Counted from the first letter of the stretch, positions 37,994-47,395 are shown. The stretch is DNA of 64,000 nt from Palsa-504 sp963769715 (GCA_963769715.1 CAVYNE010000046.1:118883-182882), one strand, 5' to 3'. Numbers and translations: made by a program. Notes: a model not told the origin generated them from the letters alone.

Positions 37994-38482
37994 CCGGTCT
38001 AAGCGTCGGCTCAGAGGCCCCCGGGAACCTGGACGCTGCGCTGCCCGGCTCGGGCCCGCAAGACAGTGCTGCCGGGCGAGGACAGGCCCTGGCGCCGACG
38101 GCTCGGGTAACCGCCCTTCCGCGGTGCCGTCACGAGAGGGCACCGACGGCTGGCGGGCCTGATTGAGAGGCCTTCATGTGGCGGGGTGTTCCTGGCGAGC
38201 TCGCCAGACGGCGCGTGCTGTTGCCCGCCCGCCCCGTCTCATCTCCCGGCTCTATTGTTTCCCCGGCGGATCGGGCGTAACGTGCCGACAGGAAGTAACG
38301 CTCGTTTATCTGCGTGTAAACGAGATCAAGATTCCGGCTGCTCTGGACCTCGGCGGTGCCTAGCGCGTATCCGAGCCGGCGCAGTCCTGCGCTTCCTGGA
38401 ATCGGTCAAGGGCCGTGCCTAGGGCAGGGCGCCGAGCCACGGTGCTGCCCGGCGTGGGAGCCACGGCCTGGGGGTACTGCCC
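37994..38482. other. no gene seen
   Basis: About 490 bp without a credible coding frame. It should include the promoter of the operon starting at 38483, but no clear -10/-35 pair was picked out. Confidence 0.5.
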
Positions 38483-40891
38483 ATGACGGATTCGCCTGCG
38501 ATCCTGCTGGCCGCCGGCGGGCCGAAGACGCGTCCGCGGGGCCGGGTCCTGGCGCCGACGCGGTACCGGCATCCGGGCGACGTGATCCGGCTGATCGCGG
38601 CGGCCTTGGTGCTGGCCGCCGCGGTCGTGATCGCTATGCTGCTGCCTGCCCTGCTCCGGCCGGACGCGGCGGTCACCGGGGTCGGGCCGGCGACTGAGGC
38701 CGGGCAGGTGCTGACCGGCCTGGTGCAGGTGATGATTGCGGCGGCGGCCCTGGTGCTGCTGGTCACTGCGTTGCGGTATCGCCGGTTCCGCGTGCTGGCT
38801 ACAGTGGCGGGCGGGTTCGCGGCGGCGGCGGCCCTGATGGCCGGGATCACCTACCTGGCCGGGCCGGGCGGCCCCGTGCCCGCGGGGCTGCGCCAGGGTT
38901 CCTGGCTGGCCGGCGCGGGCTTTCCCGATCCGGCGGTGCTGGCGGGGCTGGCGGCGGTCGCGGTGGCCGCGGCGCCGTGGCTGAGCCGGCCGTGGCGCCG
39001 GGCGTCCTGGGCCACGTTGCTGCTGATCGGCGTGGCCCGGCTGGTCACGGGCGGGCTGCTGCCGCTGCAGCTGGTGCTGGCGCTGGCCGCCGGGGTCACC
39101 GTGGGGGCGGCCCTGCTGGTGGCGTTCGGGGTGCCGGACCGGCGGATGGGTCCCGCCGGGGTGGCAGCGGCGCTGCGCGCGGGTGGCGTGCCGGTCGGGC
39201 AGGTGAGCGGGCCGCTGCGCGCTGCGAAGGGATCGCGGCCGTTCCAGGCGACGACCGGCGACGGGCGTGGCCTGTTCGTGAAGGTTTTCGGCTCCGATCA
39301 GCGGGACGCCGACCTGCTGTACCGGGCCTGGCGCGGCATCCGGCTGCGCGACGTGGGCGACACCGGGCCCGCGGCCTCGCTGTTCAGGGCTGTCGAGCAT
39401 GAGGCGCTGCTGGGCGTGATGGCCGAGCGGGCCGGCGTGGCGGTGCCGCATGTCGGCCAGGTCATCAGGGCCGGCGACGGGTCGGTGCTGCTGACCATGG
39501 ACCTGGTAGCTGGCCGGTCCCTGGACGAGGTCCCGGCCGATCGGATCACCGATCAGCTCGCCCGGACCGTGTGGCGCGAGGTCGGCCGGCTGCACCAGGC
39601 CAGGATCGCGCACCGGTCCCTGCACGGCACCAACATCATGATCGGCCAGGACGGGTGCCCCCGGCTGGTCGACTTCAGCTTCGCCGAGCTCGCCGCGACC
39701 AGCCGCCAGCGCGCGATCGACGTGGCCGAGCTTCTCACCTCGCTGGCCGGGCGGATCGGCCCGGACCGTGCCGTCGCCGCCGCGGCGGCCGAGATCGGCG
39801 CCGGCGGCGTCGCCACCGCCGTGCCGCTGCTGCAGCCGCTCGCCCTGTCGGCCGGCACCCGGCGCGCGATCAAGGGCCAGGACGCGCTGCTGAAGCGGAC
39901 GCGCGCGGCCGCGATCGCGGCCAGCGGCGACGCGGGAGACCAGGATCTCGTCCGGCTGCAGCGGGTGCGGCCGCGCACGCTGCTGGCGATTGCCGCGCTG
40001 GCCGGCGCCTTTTACTTCCTGCTGCCCCAGATCGCCGATGTGAGCAGCAGCTGGCACGCGCTGCAGCACGTCAACTGGGCCTGGCTGCCGGTGATCATCG
40101 GCCTGTCCGCGCTGACCTACGTGGCCAGCGCGATGGCGCTGATCGGCGCGGTGCCCGGCCGTGTCCCGTTCGGCCCGGCCGTGCTGACCCAAGGCGCCTC
40201 ATCCTTCATCAACCGGGTCTCGCCAGCCAACGTCGGCGGGATGGCGCTGAACGCCCGGTTCCTGCAAAAGAGCGGCACCAGCACCCCGGCCAGCGTCGCG
40301 GCGGTCGGCGTGAACGCCCTGGCGGGCGCCATCATGCACATGGTGCTGATCGTGGTGTTCTTCGCGCTGGCCGGCCACGACCTGACCAAGGCGTTCAAGC
40401 TGCCGTCGGCCAGCAAGATCCTGCTTATCCTGGCGGTGATCATCGCGGTCATCGGCGTGATCCTGGCGACACGCCACGGCCGCCGCTGGACCCGCAAGCA
40501 GCTGATCCCCGGCGTCCGTTCCGCGGCTGGCAGCCTGCGGCAGGCTGCCGCGAGCCCGGTGAAGCTGGGCCTGCTGTTCGGCGGCTCGGCCCTGATCACC
40601 CTGGCCTACATCGCCGGGCTGGACGCCTCGGTCCAGGCGTTCGGCGGGGGCCCTGGCCTGGTCGTGATCGGCGCGGTGTACCTGGCTGCCGCGGCGCTGG
40701 CGGCGGCCGCCCCCACGCCCGGCGGTCTCGGCGCGATCGAGGCGGCGCTGGTCGCCGGGCTGACCGGCGTCGGCATGCAGGCCGGGCCCGCGGTCTCGGC
40801 CGTGCTGCTGTACCGGCTGGCGACCTACTGGCTGCCGGTACTGCCCGGCTGGCTGTGCTGGCGGTCCCTGCAGCACCGGGGATACGTGTGA
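38483..40891 (+). CDS. LPG-synthase-type membrane protein with kinase-like domain
   Basis: 802 residues. About five N-terminal transmembrane helices (residues 35-215) precede a kinase-like domain (about 235-470: GLFVKVFGS with a Lys, RAVEHEALLGVMAERAGVAV, HRSLHGTNIMI, RLVDFSFAEL) and then the seven-to-eight-helix lysylphosphatidylglycerol synthase/flippase (UPF0104) domain (SSFINRVSPANVGGMALNAR, TPGGLGAIEAALVAGL). The usual HRD/HGD catalytic Asp is Ser (HRSLH), so the kinase may be inactive. The membrane domain is of the kind that moves or modifies lipids. ATG 38483 follows GGGGG. First gene of a plus-strand cluster to 46083. Confidence 0.8.
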   Translation: MTDSPAILLAAGGPKTRPRGRVLAPTRYRHPGDVIRLIAAALVLAAAVVIAMLLPALLRPDAAVTGVGPATEAGQVLTGLVQVMIAAAALVLLVTALRYRRFRVLATVAGGFAAAAALMAGITYLAGPGGPVPAGLRQGSWLAGAGFPDPAVLAGLAAVAVAAAPWLSRPWRRASWATLLLIGVARLVTGGLLPLQLVLALAAGVTVGAALLVAFGVPDRRMGPAGVAAALRAGGVPVGQVSGPLRAAKGSRPFQATTGDGRGLFVKVFGSDQRDADLLYRAWRGIRLRDVGDTGPAASLFRAVEHEALLGVMAERAGVAVPHVGQVIRAGDGSVLLTMDLVAGRSLDEVPADRITDQLARTVWREVGRLHQARIAHRSLHGTNIMIGQDGCPRLVDFSFAELAATSRQRAIDVAELLTSLAGRIGPDRAVAAAAAEIGAGGVATAVPLLQPLALSAGTRRAIKGQDALLKRTRAAAIAASGDAGDQDLVRLQRVRPRTLLAIAALAGAFYFLLPQIADVSSSWHALQHVNWAWLPVIIGLSALTYVASAMALIGAVPGRVPFGPAVLTQGASSFINRVSPANVGGMALNARFLQKSGTSTPASVAAVGVNALAGAIMHMVLIVVFFALAGHDLTKAFKLPSASKILLILAVIIAVIGVILATRHGRRWTRKQLIPGVRSAAGSLRQAAASPVKLGLLFGGSALITLAYIAGLDASVQAFGGGPGLVVIGAVYLAAAALAAAAPTPGGLGAIEAALVAGLTGVGMQAGPAVSAVLLYRLATYWLPVLPGWLCWRSLQHRGYV

Positions 40892-41049
40892 CCGCCGGCC
40901 CGTGGCCGGCCCAGCGCGCACCAGCGCGGGTGCCGGTCGTGCCCGCCTGTCGCCGCCGCCTCTCAGGCGGTGCCCCGCCCGGAGAAGCGGGGTCCCAGGC
41001 TCCGGGCACGTGCGGAGCAACCTTTTCTTCTCGACCCGCACGGAACGTG

Positions 41050-42009
41050 ATGGGAGCAGAGCCGGAACGACGGACGGTGGCGTACGTAGCCTGTCTGGCG
41101 CTGGCTATCGTGTGCTGCGCCTGCGGCAGCGCGGCGGCTGACCATGCTGACGGGGCCGCCCAGCATGGCGCCGTCATTACCGTCGGGTCATTCGACTTCC
41201 CGGAGAGCGTGCTGCTCGCCGGCATCTACGCCGGCGCGGTCACGGCGCAGGGCTTCGCCGTCCGCGTCCTGCCGGACCTGGGCCCGCGCGAGCTGGTGGA
41301 CCCGGCGCTGATGAGCGGACTGGTCCAGGTGGTGCCGGAGTACTCCGGGTCGGCGCTGGAGTTCGCCAGCGTGGGGCGGCAGTCCGCGACGTCCGATGTG
41401 ACGGCGACCGGCAGGGCGCTGGCCGGGTGGGTGGCTGGCCGGGGGCTGGTGGCGGGCCGCCCGTCCGCCGCGCAGGACGCCAACGTCATCGTGGTCACCG
41501 CCGCGACCGCGGCCCGCTATGACCTGCGATCGGTCGCCGACCTGGCCCGGGTGGCGCCGCGGCTGGCGTTCGGCGGCCCGCCCGAATGCCCCGAGCGCAT
41601 CTACTGCCTGCTGGGGCCGAAGCAGGTTTACGGGCTCCGGTTCCGGGTCTTCATACCGCTGGACGCCGGGGGCCCGCTGACGCTGCAGGCCCTGCAGGCC
41701 GGGGACATCGGGGTCGCGTTGCTGTTCAGCACCGATCCGGCCATCACCGCGGACCATCTGGCGGTGCTGGCCGATGACCGCGGCCTGCAGCCGACCGAGA
41801 ACTTGGTCCCGCTGGTGCGCCGGGATGCCGTCACCCGCTACGGCCCGCGGCTCCTCGCGGTGCTCAACACCGTCTCGGCGCGCCTGACGACCGGCTCGCT
41901 GCGCGCCCTGGACGCGCGGGCGGAACTACGCGGGCAAGGTCCGCGCCTGGTGGCCGAGAGCTGGCTGCGGGCGCAAGGGCTGGCCTCGGCAGGGGGTGCG
42001 TCGCATTGA
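41050..42009 (+). CDS. osmoprotectant/glycine-betaine-type substrate-binding lipoprotein
   Basis: 319 residues. A signal region with a Cys-rich end (VACLALAIVCCACGS) is followed by an OpuAC/ProX-type fold: ITVGSFDFPESVLLAGIYAG, GLVQVVPEYSGSALEFAS, LRSVADLARVAPRLAFGG, DRGLQPTENLVPLVRRDA. These features (ESxLLAxIY, PEYxGxxL, DxxxLQPxENxVP) are typical of glycine-betaine/choline-binding proteins. No permease or ATPase gene accompanies it, so it either pairs with a transporter elsewhere or serves as a sensor. GTG 41047 is an alternative start. Overlaps the next gene by TTGA. Confidence 0.82.
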   Translation: MGAEPERRTVAYVACLALAIVCCACGSAAADHADGAAQHGAVITVGSFDFPESVLLAGIYAGAVTAQGFAVRVLPDLGPRELVDPALMSGLVQVVPEYSGSALEFASVGRQSATSDVTATGRALAGWVAGRGLVAGRPSAAQDANVIVVTAATAARYDLRSVADLARVAPRLAFGGPPECPERIYCLLGPKQVYGLRFRVFIPLDAGGPLTLQALQAGDIGVALLFSTDPAITADHLAVLADDRGLQPTENLVPLVRRDAVTRYGPRLLAVLNTVSARLTTGSLRALDARAELRGQGPRLVAESWLRAQGLASAGGASH

Positions 42010-44252
42010 GCGAGAAGGCGGAAAGGGTAACCGCGCCGACTGGCGCGGCGAGCCTTGCGCCGGGTCCCGCCGTGCGGCGGACGACGCGCCACCGGCGCCC
42101 GACAGGTGCGCCCCCGCCGCTGCCGCACCCGGTCTCGGTCACCACCAAGGCCTGGCTGGTCCTCGCGGTTGTCGTCCTGGCCGGCGTGATCGTGATCTCG
42201 CTGCGGGCACCGTCGCTCCGGCTCGATAATCAGGTCAACTCGGCGGTGCTCCGGCTTTTCGCCCGGGCCCGGACGCCGTGGCTGACCGACGTCGCCACCG
42301 GGATCTACACGGCCGGCTCCGGCTGGGGAGCCACGGTGCTCGGGCTGTCGGCAGTCGCGCTGACGATCGTGTTCCGGCGCTGGCGGCACCTGCTGGTATT
42401 CCTGTGCAGCCTGCTCCTCCTCGAGCTCGCCATACAGTTCATCGCCGAGGGGATGACCCGGCCGCGGCCGTACGGCGTGACGATCATCGCGGGCTGGGCG
42501 GGGTATTCCGCGCCGGCGCTGTCGGCGACGATCCTCACGTTCCTGCTGGTGAGCATCGCCTACTGCCTGGTCGTGCCGGGACGGCCCCGCTCGTATGCGA
42601 AGGCGGCCATCGCGGTCGTGGTGACCGTGTTCTGCCTGGCCTGCCTGTACCTGGCCGTCGATCACGTGGATGACCTGCTCCTGGGGGTGGCGCTCGGCGT
42701 CGCGATCCCGGTCAGCGCGTTCCGTTTCTTCACCCCGAACGAGGTATTCCCGGTCGCCTACCGGCGCGGCAACACCGCGCACGTGGACGTGACCGGCGCG
42801 CGCGGCGAGGCGATCCGGCAGGGCGTGCGCGACCAGCTCGGTTTCACCGTCACCGGCATCACGCCGGTCGGGCTGGAGTCCTCAGCCGGGTCCACGCCGC
42901 TGCGGCTGCGGACCGAGGGCGGCCCGGATGAGTACCTGTTCGCCAAGCTCTACACCAAGGGCCACGTCCGCGCCGACCGCTGGTACAAGATATGGCGGAC
43001 GATCCTGTACGGCTCCCTGGAGGACGAGCATCCCTTCCAGACCGTGCGGCGCCTGGCCGAGTACGAGGACTACGCCCTGCGCCTGCTGCAGGACGCCGGG
43101 ATCGCCGTTCCCAGGCCCTACGGCATCGTGGAGATCACCCCCGAACGGGAGTACCTGCTGGTCACCGAGTTCTTCGACGGCGCCGCGGAAATCGGCGATG
43201 CCGACATCGATGACCAGGTGATCGGCCAGGGGCTGCTGCTGATCCGCGCGCTGTGGGACGCGGGGATCGCCCACCGCGACATCAAGCCGGGCAACCTGAT
43301 GGTCCGCGGCGGGCAGCTGCTGCTGATCGACGTGGCCTTCGCCCAGGTGCGCCCCTCGCCCTGGCGGCAGGCCGTCGACCTGGGCAACATGATGCTGGTC
43401 CTGGCGGTCCGCACCGACCCCGCGCGGGTGTACCGGCAGGCGCTGGACTATTTCACCGAGGCCGAGCTCGCCGAGGCCTTCGCCGCCACCCGCGGGGTCG
43501 CCAGCCCCACGCAGCTGCGCGCCTTCATGAAACGCGATCCCCGGGACCTGCTCGCCGAGTTCCGCAAGCTCGCCCCGCAGCGAAAGCCGATCGTGCTGCA
43601 GCGCTGGAGCATCCGCCGGGTCACCCTGGCCGCGGCGATGCTCGCCCTCTTCGCCGTGGCCGCCGTTTTCGGCATCGGCCTGCTGCTGCCGGCCAGCAAC
43701 TCAGGTGTGCACGCGCCAGCTGTGCACGCGCCCGAGTGCGGCACGAGCCATACGATGATCCTGGCGGCCCAGGCGGTTCCCTCGGCGGCCTTCCTGCCCT
43801 GCATCGCCGCGCTCCCGTCGGGCTGGACCGCGGCCGACCCCGAGATCGCCAGCGGGCAGGCCAGCTTCGTGCTGAACTCCGGCCAGGCCGGGCAGCAGAG
43901 CGGCCTGAACCTGACTCTCGGGCCGTCGCTGGCCGCGCAGGCGACGGTGACGATCACCCTGACCGCGACCTGCAACACCACGGGCGCCCAGCCGATCCCC
44001 TCCGACCAGCCCGGCATGCGCCGGTTCGAGCGGCCGCCGAGCCTGGTTGCTGCGTACTCCGGCGTCCGCTACTACACCTTCCCCGGCGGCTGCGCGACCT
44101 ACCGGTTCGTCCTTGCGCCCGGCGCCTCCCCGGCCCTGGCCACCACGGTCGACACCGCGGTGGCGTTCATGCCCCGGTCGGCGCTGGTCGGCTACGTCCG
44201 GCGCACCGAGGGCCTGGCCCTGTGCGGGCGAGGGGCCGCATGCCCGGGATGA
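42006..44252 (+). CDS. PAP2-like membrane domain fused to a RIO/aPK-like kinase
   Basis: 748 residues from TTG 42006, overlapping the preceding stop. Residues about 45-240 are a six-helix PAP2-like domain; RPRPYG and DHVDDLLLG remain of its active-site loops, but the SGH motif is not seen (GYSAPALSAT instead). Residues about 255-520 form a kinase-like domain: YLFAKLYTKGHVRADRWYKI, YLLVTEFFDGAAEIGD, HRDIKPGNLMV (about 422), LLLIDVAFAQV. A last transmembrane helix (about 545-565) leads to an extracellular C-terminal domain with several Cys. This layout is seen in other actinomycetes; substrates are unknown. Confidence 0.78.
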   Translation: MSEKAERVTAPTGAASLAPGPAVRRTTRHRRPTGAPPPLPHPVSVTTKAWLVLAVVVLAGVIVISLRAPSLRLDNQVNSAVLRLFARARTPWLTDVATGIYTAGSGWGATVLGLSAVALTIVFRRWRHLLVFLCSLLLLELAIQFIAEGMTRPRPYGVTIIAGWAGYSAPALSATILTFLLVSIAYCLVVPGRPRSYAKAAIAVVVTVFCLACLYLAVDHVDDLLLGVALGVAIPVSAFRFFTPNEVFPVAYRRGNTAHVDVTGARGEAIRQGVRDQLGFTVTGITPVGLESSAGSTPLRLRTEGGPDEYLFAKLYTKGHVRADRWYKIWRTILYGSLEDEHPFQTVRRLAEYEDYALRLLQDAGIAVPRPYGIVEITPEREYLLVTEFFDGAAEIGDADIDDQVIGQGLLLIRALWDAGIAHRDIKPGNLMVRGGQLLLIDVAFAQVRPSPWRQAVDLGNMMLVLAVRTDPARVYRQALDYFTEAELAEAFAATRGVASPTQLRAFMKRDPRDLLAEFRKLAPQRKPIVLQRWSIRRVTLAAAMLALFAVAAVFGIGLLLPASNSGVHAPAVHAPECGTSHTMILAAQAVPSAAFLPCIAALPSGWTAADPEIASGQASFVLNSGQAGQQSGLNLTLGPSLAAQATVTITLTATCNTTGAQPIPSDQPGMRRFERPPSLVAAYSGVRYYTFPGGCATYRFVLAPGASPALATTVDTAVAFMPRSALVGYVRRTEGLALCGRGAACPG

Positions 44253-44989
44253 CCCGGCCGGCCACGGCCCGGCGGCAGGAGGAGGCGCTTCTCCGCCGCC
44301 CCCGGCAGGCCGCGCTCCTCACCGCCGCCGTGGTGGCGGTCACGGCCGTGGTGTTCGCCCTGGCCGCCGACCACGGCACGCTGGCCCGCATCCAGCGGCT
44401 TGACGATGCGTGGCTGCGGCTGATGATCTCCGGCCGGACGCCGGCGTTCACCGCGATCGCCAAGGTCTTCAACGTCCTCGGGCTGGTGTACGTCACACTG
44501 CCGGCGCGGATCGCCCTGGCCGGGTACCTTGCCCTGCGCCGCCGGTGGTGGCACCTGGCCGCTTTCACCGCGGCCATCGTGCTGTCGGAGGTGCTGATCG
44601 GCTCGCTGAAAGGCATCTACGACCGGGCCAGGCCACCCGGGTCGCTGGTCGCGACCAGCGGCGCGTCGTTCCCGTCCGGACACGCCATCGCCGCCTCGGT
44701 CACCGTCGTCGCGGCGGTCATCGCCCTAGTGCCCGCGGGCAGACGGCGCGCCCTGTGGGGCGCGGCCGCGGTGGCATTCTCGATCATGATGGGGCTCTCC
44801 CGCGCCTACCTCGCGGCCCACTGGCTCTCCGACGCCACCGCCGGGATCCTGCTCGGCACCTCCTGCGCCCTGATCACCGCGCTGGCAGCCGACGAGTTCC
44901 AGCGGCGGCGCAACAGGCTGCAGCGGGCCGCCGGGACGCAGTGCCTGGCGGCCGTTCCCCCGGCCCACCGCGCTGAGGACAGGCGATGA
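44240..44989 (+). CDS. PAP2-family phosphatase
   Basis: 249 residues, ATG 44240 behind GAGGGG; ATG 44249 in an ATGA overlap is the alternative. All three PAP2 motifs are intact: KGIYDRARP (about 124-132), PSGHA (about 145-149) and SRAYLAAHWLSD (about 187-198), within about six transmembrane helices. The family removes phosphate from phosphatidic acid, undecaprenyl diphosphate or similar lipids on the outer face of the membrane. It directly follows a PAP2-like protein with a degenerate site, suggesting a catalytic/regulatory pair. Confidence 0.85.
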   Translation: MPGMTRPATARRQEEALLRRPRQAALLTAAVVAVTAVVFALAADHGTLARIQRLDDAWLRLMISGRTPAFTAIAKVFNVLGLVYVTLPARIALAGYLALRRRWWHLAAFTAAIVLSEVLIGSLKGIYDRARPPGSLVATSGASFPSGHAIAASVTVVAAVIALVPAGRRRALWGAAAVAFSIMMGLSRAYLAAHWLSDATAGILLGTSCALITALAADEFQRRRNRLQRAAGTQCLAAVPPAHRAEDRR

Positions 44990-45210
44990 CCGGCAGGAAT
45001 CCGGACGGCATCGAGGACTTTCCCTCCCCTGACTGCCCGGACGTCGCCTACGGCCCGCCGCGGCTAAACGCCATCATCGGCGCCTACGGGGCCTTCCTGG
45101 ACCGGGTCCGCGGCACCGACGACCTCAGCTTCCACCTCGTGCTAGAACTGCCCGCCGCCGAAACCCCACCAGCGCGCAGACATTCACCCGCGCCGAACTC
45201 GATGATCTGA
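44986..45210 (+). CDS. small hypothetical protein
   Basis: 74 residues, coupled to the PAP2 gene by ATGA. Reads FPSPDCPDVAYGPPRLNAII, then GAYGAFLDRVRGTDDLSFHL. No family recognised and no membrane segment. The overlap and the 3-bp gap to the next gene argue for real translation. Confidence 0.5.
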   Translation: MTGRNPDGIEDFPSPDCPDVAYGPPRLNAIIGAYGAFLDRVRGTDDLSFHLVLELPAAETPPARRHSPAPNSMI

Positions 45211-45213
45211 ACC

Positions 45214-46083
45214 ATGGCTGACGTCCCTCACATGGCCGGGAAATCCGTTCTGGTCACCGGAGGTACCGGCGGCATCGGCAAGGCCACCGCCATCAGGCTC
45301 GCCGCGCTGGGCGCCCGGGTCGGCATCACCGGCCGGGATCCGGCCCGCACCGAGGCGGCCGCAGCGGGCATCCGCGCCACGCCGGGCAGCCCAGCCGTCG
45401 ATGCTTTCGCCGCGGACATGTCGGTTCAAGCCGGGGTGCGCCGTCTGGCCGCTCAGGTACTGGACACCTACCCGCGGCTGGACGTGCTGGTCAACAACGT
45501 CGGCGGGTTCTGGGCTCACCGGCACGTCACCGCCGACGGACTGGAGCGCACCTTCGCGCTGAACCACCTGGCGCCGTTCCTGCTGACCAGCCTGCTGCTG
45601 GACCGCCTCACCGCGAGCGCACCCGCCCGGATCGTCACCGTCTCCTCCGGCGCCCACGCCAGGGGCCGCATCGACTTCGACGACCTGCAGGGCGAGCGGA
45701 ACTACTCCGGGCAGCGCGCGGACAGCCAGTCGAAGCTGGCCAGCGTGATGTTCACCTACGAGCTAGCCCGCCGCCTGGAAGGCACCGGCGTGACCGCCGC
45801 GGTGCTGCACCCCGGCGTGGTACGCACCAGCTTCGGCGCTGAAGACCAGGCGGCGCATATGGCCGTCATGATCCGCGTGGCACGCCTGGTCATGAAGACC
45901 CCGGCCCAAGGCGCGGGCACCCCGATCTACCTCGCCTCCTCACCCGAGGTCGAGGGCATCACCGGCCGGTACTACGCCGACTGCAAGCCCAAGACCTCCA
46001 GCAAGGCCTCCTACGACGCCACAGCCGCCGCCCGGCTATGGCAGGCCAGCACCGACCTGGCCGGCATGACAGCAACCGCATAG
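45214..46083 (+). CDS. short-chain dehydrogenase (SDR) lacking the catalytic Tyr
   Basis: 289 residues of the retinol-dehydrogenase-like SDR group: TGGTGGIGKATA (NAD(P) loop), NNVGGFW, FALNHLAPFLLTSLLL, IVTVSSGAHARG (Ser). The active-site block normally reads AYxQSKLAN; here it is RADSQSKLAS, with Asp in place of Tyr and Lys kept. The codon is GAC where TAC would be expected. The C-terminus (VLHPGVVRTSFG, then PIYLASSPEVEGITGRYY) is normal. It is either inactive, altered in chemistry, or this base is an error. Last gene of the plus-strand cluster. Confidence 0.82.
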   Translation: MADVPHMAGKSVLVTGGTGGIGKATAIRLAALGARVGITGRDPARTEAAAAGIRATPGSPAVDAFAADMSVQAGVRRLAAQVLDTYPRLDVLVNNVGGFWAHRHVTADGLERTFALNHLAPFLLTSLLLDRLTASAPARIVTVSSGAHARGRIDFDDLQGERNYSGQRADSQSKLASVMFTYELARRLEGTGVTAAVLHPGVVRTSFGAEDQAAHMAVMIRVARLVMKTPAQGAGTPIYLASSPEVEGITGRYYADCKPKTSSKASYDATAAARLWQASTDLAGMTATA

Positions 46084-46213
46084 CGCCCCCGCCGCAAACA
46101 CCCGGCAGTCTCCAGCACGCCAGCCGGCTCATCGGCGCGGCAGATTAGCTCATCTGAACGCCACCTCCGGCGCAGCACCGGACAGTAGCTGACGTGCAAG
46201 AAAAATCACTGGC

Positions 46214-47035
46214 TCAGGCCTGGACGGCGTAGACCGTGGTGTTGTCGCAGGCAAGGACGGTGTGGCCGGCGAGGACGGGTCCCGAGTGTGACACGGATCG
46301 GGCACTGCCATGCCGGGGCGCCGTCGCTGGCGTTCAGCGCGATCAGGTCACCGGCCGGGCTGGCAGTGCAGACTCTGCCGCGGGCTGCTGCGGGCGCGGC
46401 TGATGCTCCCGGGTAACTCCATGCTGTCCGCCCGGTACCGGGATTTACGGCGTGCAGCCCGGGAGGGTGTGCCCGTTCCCGGCCGTCAGCGCGAAGGCCA
46501 TGCCCGCGGTCATGGCCGGCTGTGAGCAGTAGCCGGCGCTGACTGGTGACCGGTACAGCAGCTGGCCGTCGCTGGCGCGCCAGGTCCACATCTGGGTCGG
46601 CTCCGGGCCGGCGTCTCTTCGGCTGACGCCGGACACGGCGCAGACGGTCGTCCCGTCGTAGGCCAGCCATCCATCGCCCGGGCCTGGCGAGACCTCCCAC
46701 AGTCTGGCGCCGTCGATGGCCCGGATAGCCAGCATGAGGCTGGTGTTGCTGTACGTGTCGCAGCCGGGCACGTAGATGACGCCGCCGGCCAGGAGCGGGG
46801 CGGTCATGGCATTGGCGGCACAGGACCATAGCCGGGTTCCGTGGCGGCTGTTCAGCGCGTACAGCGCCACCGCGACGGCGTAGACGGCATCTGGCCCGGC
46901 CGTCAGGTTGGTGGTCAGCGGGGACGGGACGCTCCACATCGTGGCGCCGTCGCTGGCCCGGCACGCCCGGACCGGGCTCAGCGCCACGGCCGGGGCCCGG
47001 CACCGCCCCATCTGCTCGGGCGCCGCTGCCATCAT
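46214..47035 (-). pseudogene. PQQ-like beta-propeller protein, frameshifted
   Basis: Repeats of the propeller type are spread over three frames: RASDGATMWSVPSPLTTNL, ALYALNSRHGTRLWSC, AIRAIDGARLWEVSPG, RASDGQLLYRSPVSAG; then after a slip near 46450 AVNPGTGRTAWSYPG and LIALNASDGAPAWQCPIRV; then after a second slip near 46290 SGPVLAGHTVLACDNTTVYA and the stop. The N-terminus with signal peptide is missing. Such proteins are usually extracellular or membrane-anchored scaffolds. Confidence 0.65.
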
Positions 47036-47107
47036 CGTCGGCAGCGAATTGATGGCACCTGATCACACGGGCGGCGGCAGCGCCCTTCCCCGGCTCGCCG
47101 AAGGGAC

Positions 47108-47395
47108 GTGACCGAGCTGGAGACTGCCATCGACTCGTTGGAGCAGACCCTGCCGGAGCTGCGGAACTTCATCCTTCCTGGCGGTACTGCCGCCGCAGCC
47201 GCACTACACGTAGCCAGGGGAGTATGCCGCCGCGCTGAACGGCGAGTTGCCACTCTGAGCGGGGCCGAGGGCACCGTCTCCGCTGTGCCCGCCTATCTCA
47301 ACCGGCTAGCCGACATGCTGTTCGTCGCCGCCCGGTACGCCAACCACGCGGCCGGGATAACCGACACCGTATGGAGTGGTCAAGCCAGCCGCTAA
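47108..47395 (+). pseudogene. C-terminal fragment of PduO-type cobalamin adenosyltransferase
   Basis: 95 residues: LEQTLPELRNFILPGGTAAA, then ALHVARGVCRRAERRVATL, AYLNRLADMLFVAARYAN. LPGGT..A..LHxAR...RRAER and YLNRLSDLLFxxAR are the conserved C-terminal motifs of ATP:cob(I)alamin adenosyltransferase. The N-terminal half with the ATP-binding T(K)TGDxG loop is missing, so it is a fragment despite the open frame. A cobalamin riboswitch lies 100 bp downstream. Confidence 0.75.

Noticed and set aside
38360..40192. 610-codon minus frame opposite the LPG-synthase/kinase gene
   Set aside because: Gln/Arg/Gly-rich shadow; the plus strand has clear membrane and kinase motifs.
39571..41049. Extended N-terminus of the betaine-type binding protein
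   Set aside because: Upstream part is a shadow of the LPG-synthase gene; the signal peptide starts at 41050.
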